Positions 34,246-45,494 of a DNA stretch of 64,000 bases are shown here, in pieces (position 1 is the stretch's first letter; every line of letters begins with the position of its first letter). The translations under genes and the position numbers were made by a program. The notes beneath the pieces were generated by a model. That model saw only the letters and a program-made list of their open reading frames with translations, was not told the DNA's origin and did not search any database. Origin of the DNA: Chlorops oryzae (taxonomy: Eukaryota; Arthropoda; Insecta; Diptera; Chloropidae). The stretch covers positions 80,000,351 through 80,064,350 of the forward strand of contig CM035807.1 in assembly GCA_020466095.1 (NCBI GenBank), given 5' to 3'.

Positions 34246-35210
34246 TATACCCAGCGTAAGCGGGGTATATTAGTTTTGTGCGAATCTTGTAACAGGGAGA
34301 ACTAAGCTCCGGAGATATAGACATATATATATAGAAATGATCAGGATCAAAAACTGAATCGATTTAGACATGTCCGTCTGTCCGTCCGTCCGTCTGTCCG
34401 TCTGTCCGTCTGTCCGTCTGTCCGTCTGTCCGTCCGTCCGTCCGTCTGTCCGTCCGTCCGTGGTCGGATCTCCTCCGAAACGGCTGGACCAATCAAGTCG
34501 AAATTTGGCACACAGGTATATCGGGATCCAAGTATGATCCTAAGTAAAAACGGGAGACATCCGCCCACTGCCACGCCCACAAATGAATATAATGTGTTTT
34601 CAGTAAAATGCTTGTAACTTGCGAACCACTCAACACATTCCATTGATATTTGGTGTACTGGTAAACTACAAAAAGGGACATATCCTGGAAAAAAATGGAC
34701 GCCGCCCTCCGTGAGCCACGCCCACAAATAAGCCCACAAATAAGGGCTTATCGTAACTTGTGAAGTAAAAGGCGTAGAAGCTTCAAATTCGCAACATAGG
34801 TTGACCAAGGCGAATGAAAGGTGTAGGAAAAAAAATTAATATGGCCCGCCCACTGCCACGCCCACAAATAGAGAATTTTCGTAACTTCCGAAGTAAAGGG
34901 CGTAGAAGCTTCAAATTCGCAACATAGGTTCACCAAGGCGAATGAAAGGTGTAGGAAAAAATTGTATGTGGCCCGCCCACTGCCACGCCCACAAATGAAG
35001 ATTTTTCGTAACTTCCGAAGTAAAGGGCGTAGAAGCTTCAAATTCGCAACATAGGTTCACCAAGGCGAATGAAAGGTGTAGGGAAATAATATATGTTGCC
35101 CTCCCACTGCCACGCCCACAAATAGAGAAGCAAATCATAGTGCGCTCATAATGTCGGGACGCTGGGTATTTCAAAGTCGGGCTTGACCGACTTTAGCTTT
35201 CTTACTTGTT
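34246..35210 (+). mobile_element. DINE-1/mini-me-like element, fullest copy
   Basis: Starts TATACCCAGCGTAAGCGGG. It then has a short (TA)n at 34323-34333, the core GATCAGGATC..GAATCGATTTAGACATG, and a long (GTCY)n tract at 34372-34462. Published mini-me elements of Diptera are described by exactly these two proto-microsatellites. The 3' half has three tandem units of about 127 bp, each with a GTAACTT..AAGTAAA start, TTCGCAACATAGGTT and CCACTGCCACGCCCACAAAT. It ends with the hairpin AAGTCGG-GCTTGA-CCGACTT (35174-35193) and TTTAGCTTTCTTACTTGTTT. Non-autonomous Helentron-related elements have such a 3' hairpin. The open frames across it (up to 159 codons minus) come from the repeats. Confidence 0.85.
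34753..35130. repeat. Three 127 bp tandem units inside the DINE-1-like element
   Basis: GTAACTT occurs at 34753, 34881 and 35008, giving periods of 128 and 127 bases. Each unit has AAGTAAA.GGCGTAGAAGC, CACCAAGGCGAATGAAAGG (GACC in the first) and CCACGCCCACAAAT. Central tandem repeats are known in DINE-1 relatives. Confidence 0.85.
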
Positions 35211-35729
35211 TTTTTTTGGTTTTTCGTTTTTTGGTTCCTTGTTTTGTTTTGTTTGAACAAAGAAAAGAACGCTGAACAGCTCTTGTGGGATATGTGTATG
35301 CTTGAGTAATTATATCCTTCTTGGCGAAGTACTTGCGAAGTCGGAAAGAAAGTTTCGGCTTTTGTCTCTGAGAGCCCAAAGTTACTGTCTGGTAGGACTC
35401 TAGTGTGCACTAAAATATTGTGAGCATGTGGCACGATTGAGTGGAGGGAAGCATTACTTAAGCCTGAACGTAAAGCCAGTCATCTTGAACTTTTTTTTTA
35501 TTTATTTATTTTTTTTGTCTTCTAGTGGGTGAATGGCAAGATGAGATGTACTGCTGGTGTTAATGTTCTCTTTAATAAACAGTTGTTCTTGTAATTTGAT
35601 GAAAAAAAGATAAAAGATTGAAGACAAAGTAAAAACGGCTTTAAATGACGAATTAAAATTGCAGGTTTGAATTCATTTGCGGTTTTTCACTAAAAATTTC
35701 GAGTCTAATTGATTTAACGTGAGATCCTA
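35211..35729. other. No recognised feature
   Basis: Only a T-rich run after the DINE-1 end and T runs near 35490. No gene or repeat end was seen. Confidence 0.5.
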
Positions 35730-37352
35730 CACCGAAAAAAATCCGTAGGTAATATTGAAGAAATGGGCTGCGTTATTGAAGAAACGGCAGTAAAAATATA
35801 GCTAACTAAAAAAAGCAATCAATATGAATAAAGACGATATTCAATATGAAGAAATTCAAATCAGGAAAAAATTTCGTTATATTGAAGAAATATCTTCATA
35901 TCTGCGATATTATTTTAGTCAAATTTTTCAAGTATATTATCCTGCTTCGTTATATTGAAGAAATTTTTTCATATCTACGAAAATAATTATTGATATTGAA
36001 TAAATTTCTTCCATATTACGAAAGATTTTCTTCAATATGAATAAATTTATTGAAATACGCAACCCTGCTTAGTTATATTGAAGAAATTTCTTCATATTTA
36101 TATATTTCAAAATTTCATCATATGTATTAACTGTTGTGAGTCCCGCCTGTCTCACATCTGCTATTTTTATAGACAAGAAAATCGTCCAAATATCATACAC
36201 ACAAAACAGTATATTAACTTTCTCATTGCAAGCAATAATGATTGACTAAATAAAGACTCGCGATAAGAATTAAAAAACATTTTTATGTATGTATATGTGA
36301 TTGTGTCGTTAAAAGGACGAAAATTCTAAAATATTATGAAAGGACTTAAAGAAATTTTTCAAAATAATGCAGCATTTTCCCTAAAAATATACTTTAAACC
36401 AAAATGTCAAGTCAAAGTAAATTACATCGAAATTAATTTTAATATTATTTTTATTTAGTATTGCAATTCTTATAATGCCTCCAAAGATCAATATTATATC
36501 TAGATATATATTTTCTGTACTATATTTAACAATTATATTCCAAAATTAAGCATTAAAAAGTTAGATATTGTGCTGAGTGTCACCGGATGCAGTACGAAAT
36601 GTGAACCTCACTCATATGCAGAAGCGTCTCCCCGTCAATGTGGCACTTTAAAAAATTTGAGTTTATTAAAAACGGAACACTTCGCAAAATATATATGATT
36701 TAATACACACCTATCAGATTTTCTGCGATTTTGAACGCGAGCAATATTTTCTTTCAATTTTCAAATTAAACACAATTTCTCTGCTTCCATAAAAAAACGC
36801 ATTTTCACTTCATGGACGAACTATGCTTATGACGCTGAATCTTCTGACTTAAGACTCATCAACCCCAAGAACTTCTTAAAAATATTCACTTTTTCGTAAT
36901 ATTGAAGAAATTCTTCATATCTCAAGAATTACATTTGTCATATTGAAGAAATTTCTTTATTTATACGAAATAAATTACTTTATATTCACGAATACGTTTT
37001 GTTATATTAACGAAATTTCTTCATATCAACAAACAAATTACGTCATATTGAAGAAATTTTTTCATTTATACGAAAATTCTAAATTTTAAAATGTCCTACG
37101 AAAGCTTATTTCATATCTAAGAAAATTTCTTCAGTATGAAGAAATGTTTTCGTACCTATGAAGAAATTTTGTTATATTGATTAAACTATTTAACTCATAT
37201 TGAAGAATTTGTTTTCGTTTCATTCACAAAATTTCTGCAATATAACAAATATTTTCGTCAGCATGAAGAAAATTCGTTATATTGACTAAAATTCGTATTC
37301 AAATATTTACGAAAATTTTTATTCAATATTACTGCCGATATTTCTTTCAGTG
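35730..37352. mobile_element. 1.6 kb TA-flanked element with ends made of GAAGAAATTTCTTC-type repeats
   Basis: Left end CACCGAAAAAAATCCG then GTAATATTGAAGAA; right end read inward CACTGAAAGAAATATCGG then AGTAATATTGAATAA. TA lies just outside both (35728-35729, 37353-37354), so the target is probably TA. About 390 bp at the left and 470 bp at the right consist of many degenerate copies of ATATTGAAGAAATTTCTTCATAT, itself nearly palindromic, often followed by a word like CTACGAAA. Copies are seen near 35878, 35949, 36070, 36897, 36940, 37045 and 37200. The central 760 bp (about 36120-36880) is ordinary AT-rich DNA with no coding capacity. It is probably a non-autonomous DNA transposon; I do not recognise the family. 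Confidence 0.7.
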
Positions 37353-37354
37353 TA

Positions 37355-37811
37355 ATCGAACAGGGAGCTTATCGCTACAAGCACAGGGAAATATTAAATT
37401 TAGAAACCAAAAGGTATGCGGTTAAATATTGACTTTAAATATTCAATTCCCTATTATTTGCGTTGCAAAAAAAAATTAAATAAAAAATCCTTGAATACGA
37501 GAATTATGCTGCGGCACTACAAATTACGTGATTCGCTAAATTGAGATTGCTATTGCGAATTTTCTCGTTCAGACGAGACGTTTTGTGAGAAATATGAAGT
37601 CAACAATAATGGAATTCAGTTTTGTGAATTTGAGAAAATGAGAAATACTATATTTCAAAATGGGAAACGAAATCGAATTGTTACAAATTTTTACATCGAT
37701 TTTAGGTTCGAAGATCGTGAAAGTCTCTTTTGTAGAACTGATTAAGGCAGTCATACGGGTTCAGCCGGAGACAACATATCGAAAAAAAAAAAAAAAAACT
37801 AGAATTATGAT
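37355..37811. other. No recognised feature
   Basis: AT-rich, with an A18 run around 37781-37798. Short frames on both strands overlap and show no motif. Confidence 0.5.
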
Positions 37812-38046
37812 CAGGGATGCCCACCACTACATTGAAAGTTTGCGATAGTGTGTGCGCGCATTTCACTGAAGAACGTTTTTCGCCTTTTTCAGTTCTCTTT
37901 TTGCTTCATCCGACATAGGTCTTGCTCGTTCGCTGCCTGATGTCAGACTAAACAGGTTTCGATTTCTCAGCTTGCTTGTTGCCTTTTGTGTATGTACACA
38001 AGCATTTGCTCTCAATGCTCCGAAGCTTGCTCCGCGGGCATCCCTG
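37812..38046. mobile_element. 235 bp hAT-type MITE
   Basis: Ends CAGGGATGCCCACC and GCGGGCATCCCTG are inverted repeats. The flanking octamers ATTATGAT (37804-37811) and ATTAAGAT (38047-38054) agree at 7 of 8, as expected for an aged hAT target duplication. The interior is GC-richer than its surroundings and has no coding capacity. Confidence 0.82.
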
Positions 38047-38143
38047 ATTAAGATAGACGAACAAATTTATAAACCTTTGTTTAAGCAATTTACAAATCTG
38101 AATGAATCCCCCTAATATTTTAGATTTGATTTAAAAGCATTAG

Positions 38144-38352
38144 CCCAGTCGGAAACTTCACAAATTCCGTACTGATGCCGTTTTGATAAAACTGCCTCAA
38201 CTCTAGTGATCCACTCTTTTGCAAATAAAGATTTCATTTAAAGAAGGCTCCGTTGGAGCGAGCGCTTGTTTCCATGGTATTTTTACTAGAAAGTCATTGG
38301 AAATAACATCAATTGGTACCTTTTGTCATTCATGGCATAAATTCCGGCTGGG
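38144..38352. mobile_element. 209 bp TIR element, CCCAGYCGGAA ends
   Basis: Left CCCAGTCGGAAACTTCAC and, read inward from the right, CCCAGCCGGAATTTATG form an imperfect inverted repeat. I find no clear target duplication. The sequence at 15809 starts with CCCAGCCGGAAATTTCAC, so a second partial copy may exist. Superfamily unassigned. Confidence 0.5.
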
Positions 38353-38371
38353 AGTTTTGTTTTTCTTTCTT

Positions 38372-38850
38372 CTTTTTAAACCCAGCTAAAATTTAGTTAA
38401 ACAGGCCTGTAGAGAGGAGATTGGAAAAGGGGGATTTGGTCCTGGGCCCGGACTTTATGATGAGACCCACAATTGGCATGGGTCTTTTTTTTTTGGTCGC
38501 ACATTTTTTTGACGGGACCCCAGAAAAAAACCCCCGGACCCCAAAGTTATCTCTACGGGCCTGGAGTTATATATTCTCTATCGGGATCGAAAACTGAATC
38601 GATTTAGATATGTCCGTCTCTCCGTCCGTCTGTGGTCGGATCTGCTCCCAAACGGCAATCACTTCAATGTGTGGCATACATGTTTATCGGGACTCGAGTA
38701 TGATCCTCAATGAAAATTGTCGATATCCGCCTACTGCTACGCCCACAATTGGACATTTTTTATCAGGTCTTTCTAGGCATGTAAATATTTTCTCTCACTT
38801 ATTTGTAGTTTCAAGGGTTTTCTCGCCATAAAAACAAAAATTTCGAAATT
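38372..38850 (+). mobile_element. DINE-1/mini-me-like fragment, split by a MITE
   Basis: The left piece (38372-38401) resembles the start TTTTTATACCCAGCGTAA of the copy at 34246. The right piece (38564-38850) resumes with TATATTCTCTATCGGGATCG, GAATCGATTTAGATATG, a short (GTCY)n and the ..GATATCCGCCTACTGC.ACGCCCACAA region. The 3' tandem units and hairpin are absent. Confidence 0.65.
38402..38563. mobile_element. hAT-type MITE, CAGGCCYGTAGAGA family, short copy nested in DINE-1
   Basis: Ends CAGGCCTGTAGAGAGG and TCTCTACGGGCCTG. Flanking octamers TAGTTAAA and GAGTTATA agree at 6 of 8. The interior has the same GGGCCCGG, poly(T) and GGGACCCC-type words as the 335 bp copy at 6238-6572, but only one internal unit, for 162 bp in total. 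Confidence 0.75.
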
Positions 38851-38910
38851 TTCCTTACATTTTTTTTTTTTTACTTTGGGAGCCATTTCGGTATGAAAAA
38901 GGTCTTATCA
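38847..38910 (+). repeat. Dispersed repeat word CTTTGGGAGCCATTT, copy 1
   Basis: ACTTTGGGAGCCATTTCGG followed by TATGAAAAAGG matches the reverse complement of 48895-48955 over about 60 bases with moderate divergence, including an AAATTTTC word to the left. It is a shared repeat of unknown class. Confidence 0.5.
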
Positions 38911-41465
38911 CAAAATTTTCTAAATTTTTTCCCCGAATCTGCAGTTAATTTCCTTTAAAACCTATTTCTTGTTATTGCGCTAACTAAAAATAGATCTGCC
39001 GTAATATTAAAAGCCTTAAGAGTGAGTCTTCAATGATATTTTGATTGAATTTTTCCTTTACATTGAATATCATTGTGCCCACTTAAATTGAAAATAAGCT
39101 CTTAACACTTTCACTACTATGAGGCTATACAGTAAGTATGTGATTGAAACATTCGCAGTAAGCTAATGATGATTTTCAAAAGACAAATGCGAGAGATAAC
39201 TCCCAAAAAAGAAGATTTTTCATTTCAATAACACTCGATAGGTCATTATATCCAACGATAATTTGGTCATGGAGAGGTTAAAAAACAAATTTATTGTAAA
39301 AATTTCAATTTTATCCTCTTCGATTGAACTTCAAAAGCCAATCAAATCTCTTTGCATTGACATTGTCAGCGCCGGAAAATGAATGGAAAATATTCAATAG
39401 CAATCGGAAGTATTTCTGACAGGTGGAAATTGAACGGCGCTCAAAAATATAATGGGTGCTCGTATCGAACAACTCACTGCTACGAGGAGGTTATTTATTG
39501 CAAACTGGAGCTCTTGAAATTGTACAGCGAGAAAACTCAACGCTTGTTTTGGTTCGCGTTTGTGCATTTAAATCCATTCCTGAATTTTATTAAAAATAAA
39601 TCCGTATTCGCTCATTTGAAAGCTTTTTGCATGAAATCCTTATTTAAAAAAAATTTTTTTTTTGTCCTCCACTCACAAAAAAAAAAAAAAAAAGAAAATG
39701 TGTGAGGAATTATTGGTTTTATCCCCTCTACTTTCTAGTCACATATTTCTCTTTCTTAATTCCTTGTCCTTCTCAGGAATAAGCTCTTAATAGCGTCCAG
39801 CCATTACAATGATTACACTTGAATCTGGCTGAAATTTATAACAATCTCATAATTGGTCATAAATCTGACAAACGTAATTTGTCATCACTCGAGTTAGGGA
39901 ATCAGTTCAACAAAAACGGAAAACAGAAAAAACAAAAATACGAAGAGTCAGACCGAAAAAAAAAGAAAATTAATTCTTCAAGAGCGTCTAGCAGCTTCAA
40001 ATGTTATTTATGAATCCCACAAGTTAGGCAAGGTCATAGAAGTTGAAGCCTACAAAGGACTCCGAATGTCAGCATCTACGACGAGTGTTAAAATGAGAAA
40101 GGTATGCACGCCTGCGATGACTGAAGACTGAAGCGACTGAAGACCGATGCGACTGAAGAACATTTTGTGTCAATGTCAAAAATCAACAAGAAAGAGACGC
40201 ACTTTTTTTATTTACATATAAATAAAATCTTCATTTTTTGTCAAGTGGAGCCTTTGACATGCTTAAGTTTGTTTCGTCATGTATTTTCATTTCTCTTTTT
40301 ATTTATATTTATATTTTTTTCTTTTGATTTTTCTGTTTAGCGGCGGTTTTTTTTTTCTTGCTGCTGTTTGAGTGTTTTTTCGTACTTCGGAGAGGCAAAA
40401 AACTTGAGGTCAAGGCTAAAGAAAACAAATTGTCAAAAAGCGATTTTTCTGTTAATGGTGTTGCTTTTTATTCATCCTTGAGTTTTTTCCACGTTTTTGT
40501 TTTTTTATATTTTTTCAAATTTGTTTTTGCTTTTCAAGTTGTTGTCATGAAAATTTACACTCGACTGCACAGCATTAATGAGCCATAATGTCTGTAGGCG
40601 CGTAAATTTATGTGGCCTTAAAATAAGGCAGTAACCGTATAAACAGCGAAACATGGAATGTAGTATACCATAAAAATAAAAAACCGCAGTCAAACCTTTT
40701 ACATTTTTGTAACAGCCAAAGAAAAGCTCAAATGACCTCAAATCAATTTTAAATAAATATGTTATTTTATTACTCTTGATAATTTCAGGAAATTTTCGGA
40801 AACGCCTCAAAATTATTCAAGTTTGTCGGAAGTTAATAGGAAGTCTTAATAAGAATTTATGTAAATAAATGTATATACTATGTAGGTATGTATGTACGTA
40901 CCTTTTCGATGGAATACTAAATTGTTCCTGAAATCCTTAAACCCAATTGCACTTCCATTGCAAGAGATATTTTGAATGCTTTAACCTTTCATACATACAC
41001 TCCATTTTCTTCGAATAATTCCGCAGCATGACTTTTCAACCCTTTTACGTAACATTTAGTTGAATGAAAAATTTGAAAATTCACTTGAAATGACTTTGCT
41101 TTGTTGCAGTTCATTAATGCTGAAATTGCTTTTATTGCCTCGCAGATAAGAGGATTTCTTATTTCCTAATAATTTCGAGGGAAACATGTTAAAGGATAAA
41201 TTTTGATGAATTGAAATTTTATAAAAAGTAACAAATCGGTTGCTGAAAATGGAACAGTTCGAGCTTTATAAGCCTTGGTGGAAATTTAATAAGAATTTTA
41301 GTTTTATTCAAAAAATGATTTCGAATGCGCGAAAAGCATTGAGCGTGCAAGGTGCAGTGGTGAAATCGTCTATTACTCCATACCATTCAGCAACGTTTTC
41401 ACATCGAAATATCCAATATAGAATATCCAAAATAAATAAATTTTCGAAACACTCTTAAATAATAT
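38911..41465. other. No gene recognised
   Basis: AT-rich with A and T runs (39661-39700, 40345-40360). The 108-codon frame at 39379 and 101-codon frame at 40505 (minus) lack motifs. A (GTAT)n-like run lies at 40870-40900. Confidence 0.45.
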
Positions 41466-41999
41466 TCTTATGCCCGACGCACTCAGTTTGTGCGGTTTTG
41501 TGCAAATTCCAGAATCATTTGAGATGGATCACACAAAATATGTATAAATTTGGCCATGTTCGTCCGTCTTCCTGCCTGCCTGTCTGTGCGTCTTTTTGCC
41601 TATCTGTCTGCTTGGCAGCCTTTCTGTCTGTCTGTCTTCCTCTCTGTGTACAGGTTTCTTATTGAAGAATTTCTTGACAAATTTTGGTATGCGTCTTCGC
41701 ACGGACATCCGTAAGATCAAGTTCGGGAATGGATCGGACCATCCATGCATCCATCTGGAGGCTATCTCCAGTACAAGAATCTGTTAGAATAATCGCCATA
41801 ATCGCTCTTTAATCTGAATATTTCGAGATATTTCAATGAAATAAACATTTCGACCTTATATTGAGGCCTCTGAATGATCGTTGCGTCTGTTTTATAATAA
41901 ATACCCAAACCAAATATACATAATTATTCATATAAGTATTTGTGTCGGCTTTATATAATCAGGCTCGCCTGAATATAATACCCACACTTGGCTTTCTTA
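41466..41999 (+). mobile_element. DINE-1/mini-me-like element, second subtype
   Basis: Starts near ATGCCCGACGCACTCAG. It has the AAAATATGTATAAATTTGGC core and a degenerate (GTCY)n tract at about 41561-41645. It ends GTGTCGGCTTTATATAATCA with the hairpin TCAGG-CTCG-CCTGA (41959-41972) followed by ATACCCACACTTGGCTTTCTT. The same plan, with different words, is seen at 45495-46295. Confidence 0.7.
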
Positions 42000-44900
42000 A
42001 CTGATTGCAATTATTTAGCAAATTTATATTAATGAGTCAAATTTTGTTTGCTAATGAGCAATATTATTTTTTGTTCAATTGCAAATTAAATTATAAAACA
42101 ATAAAAAATTAATCCATTGCTCTCGAATAGAAAGTTTCTCCATTTAATTTTTTTTTTTTTATTATCATTTTTTATTCCTTGTTATTATCATATTTCATAA
42201 TCATATCAAAATGCTCAATAATGTAAACCAATTTACGATTTTGGCGTACAATTTTTAAATACATAGGATTTTTTTTTTTCAATTATAACAATCATAATAA
42301 CTTTTGATAATATTGTGTTGATATGATATAAATGTAGAAAATTTGGTATTGACCGCAAAATATTTTGATGAATAGGGCGAGTCAAAAGATACAAAAATTT
42401 CATTTGAAGCTTTCAATTGGCTTTTGATTTTGATCAATTTAATATCATTTTCAATAGTAACCACAAAACAAACCCGCTGCCACTTCCGATAACAAAGTTT
42501 TTTAAGTGACTTCTATCCAAAATAATTCTCTTTTAAATAACATAAATTCCCATTGTGGCTGCGTGGATATTGGCATGAGTGGACCTTCATTGTTCGCCCC
42601 GACTTGAAATCTGAATTGAATTGAAATATGAATTTTAGTCCAAAAAATATCTTTGTGAAATGATTCATCTTAAAATGTACGGTCAAAAAATTCTCTTTCA
42701 TTAAGATCTAAGAAAATTTGATTCTCGATCTACTTATTTATACTTTCCTTCATTATAAGATCAAAAATTAAAAGACTTCGTTCTTTTTCACTTCAAGAAG
42801 GATCATTCTGATTAAGTTTAAGGATTAAAGGGTAGAAATCTTTTTTTTTCGCTTGTAAATTTTTTTTCGTTTGATTTGATTTATAAGTATCGAAAATCCT
42901 AACGCTAAAGATACATGGATCTTATATATGTATGACAAACTTTAGTCATTAAACAATTTATACTTTGAAAATAGCATGCAAATAAAAAAAGTAATAAATA
43001 AAATAATAAATCGTTTATTGGAATTTTGGTGTTGAGCGAAAAATTCCGCTCATAATTATGTGAATAGATGCTTACCTAAACACGGATTGGACTTAGTTAA
43101 ACAAAAACTTGGTCCACGAAAATCCAAACCTTGCATATTCGTTATCAAGATTTTAAATGAAATTTTAATTTTTTATGACCAAATTTTAAAAATATAATCT
43201 TTTCCCTCTTTTATGAGCTCGCCAATAAACGACTTGCATAAACGAATAAGCGCCTTTCGTATTAGCATTGTCGAAAGTGTAAGCGTTTCCATTACGTATA
43301 CGACGTGTTTCGTGGCAATACATTACAAAATATTATTGCATACTTCACGGAGGCAATTGAGCGAGCAATCAAATAAAAATGCTTAGCGGAAAAGGGAATA
43401 CTTGAAAATAAGGGCGTAAGGGCATTAGGGTATAAGGGCATTACAATAGCCGCAGTCGGCTTAAATATTAAGAAAAAAAAAAAACAAAAACAAAACAACC
43501 AATTTCTTTTTCACTTCAAAGGAGATTCAAAAACCTATAAAATATGGGCAAATCATAAATTATTTATGAACGAAAAAATTTTCTTTGGAAATGGAATTTT
43601 AAATTTCGAATGAATATGCAACGAGGAAAATGGCTCTGCGCCAGTCGATTCTTAATCGGCTTGAAGCACGCAAAATACACACACACAATTTGAGGCTTTA
43701 TGTTTCAAGCTTAACCCCGAACTCTGACCCCACAAAAAAAGAAGGATAAATCAAAATGTCTCAAAAGCGACGGCCAATTTTTTGGCAGCGGAAATGATTT
43801 AGAATGGAAACTTGAATGGAAACTTTTTATTTTAACCTTTGACGTGCTGAAACAAAAACACAAATAAACAATCTAAATTCGTGATATAAAAGCACTTGGG
43901 GTATATAGAGGGCAAGTATCCTGAAACATCTGAGACCATAAAAGTGTTTGAATTTTGAATAATTTTTTTTTTTCTTTTGTGAAAATGTTTGTATTGGTTT
44001 TTTTTAACCTTTTTGTTAAAATTCATTTATAATGAGAATTTTATTAAATTTTATATCCTTGCAATTGATCGTCATTGAAAATTTCTGAGCTCTTGATAAT
44101 AATTATCGAGACAGTTTGCTTTTTACATAAATTATATATATCTTGAACCAATGAAATATTAATTAATGTCAACAAATGTTGAAAAGCTCAAAAATTTTTA
44201 ATGAAAAATGGCTTGAAAGAATCCCTTTGAGAAATTTTTTCCTATTTCAACTTCGTTTTTCCACGAGTTTTTCAGAGCCGTTGCAATTTCTCAAGCTTTG
44301 TTCGGTTCAAAAGTTCCTCTACTGCGTTGTAAAAACTCATGACATTCATGGTAAACTCAATATTTTTTTGTCCTGTCGTTACTATGTACTTCCTTGTTTT
44401 TTTTTTTATTTTTTATTTTTTTTTTTCAAAATAAAGTTTATATAAAATTAGCAGAAATATGCGAGGAAGTTGGAAAGCTAATGTTTTGGAAGCAAGGGTA
44501 AAAACTTTATTACTTTTTCCCCTGCTGATTTCATTTCAAATTGAAATGCTTGCAATTTTTTCCCCTTTTGATTCATGTATGGGAAAAAAGTGACTCAAGA
44601 AACTTTTTTGAATATGCAATGAAAGAAGGAAATAGAAAATGTGCGAATTAATTAAACTGCGTAGAGTTTTAAACGTTTTCAAAACAGAGTTTTCGGTTTA
44701 AATGCACATCTGAGTTGTGATAACAAAATTTTGGATATCCAATGGTAAAACGCATTTGCTTTTAACAAGAAGAAATTTTCAAATGTAAAGCAATCGATTT
44801 CCTACTGTCCAAGAACATAAAATTCTGAATTTCAAAATTGAGTGATTAATTTTTCCCAGATACAATTCTGTTTATTCTTTTAATACTGTATACATTGTGT

Positions 44901-45494
44901 TAATGCATTGCGGGAAAAAAATTGCATAACTTAAGTGTCTTTTTCTATTTGTTCTGAATATTCTATCATTGCAAGAAATGGCAATTAATCGTAAAGTTTC
45001 ATTTGCAGCTTAATACTCAAAGACAGTTTAAAGTCATGCGAAGTGTTGTTGTGTTAAGTACCATAGAAAAAAGTTGATTAAGATGAAAAAAAAATCTTGA
45101 AAAATAATGAATGAAATCATCGGTTGACTGAGAGAAAGGAAAACCGCAAGGAAAATTTTAAAGCGAGTTGAGAAAAAATATAGCTACAAAGACTTCAAAA
45201 GGGCTGGCTTCCAGTTGATCTTTTTATTTAGTTGAAAAAAACATACTTTCCAAACTCTTTCAATCCAGCTCAGTTGAATATTTTGTTGTGGTCTATTTTT
45301 GAGCTTATGGGTGCAAAAATCTGATTGACCAACTAAAGACACTAACGAACTGCTTTAATTTAGTTAAGGAACACATCATTATTTTATCCTCCATCTACAT
45401 TATTATTTTATCTTCCCTTTACCATTTCAGTTTCGCATATTTAATTAACTGAAAAAAAAGGGACAAACATTTTTCTATTGTGGGAATTTCTTCA
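42000..45494. other. No gene recognised
   Basis: Very AT-rich, with T runs near 42145, 42265 and 44396-44430. Frames up to 91 codons have no motif. Nothing repeated elsewhere in the window was noticed. Confidence 0.45.

Noticed and set aside
34753..35130. Repeat-spacer pattern suggestive of a CRISPR array
   Set aside because: Units are contiguous 127 bp repeats without unique spacers, in a fly-type element.
34347..35174. Several 87-153 codon minus-strand frames with TDGRTDRR-type repeats
   Set aside because: Products of the (GTCY)n tract and 127 bp units of a DINE-1-like element.
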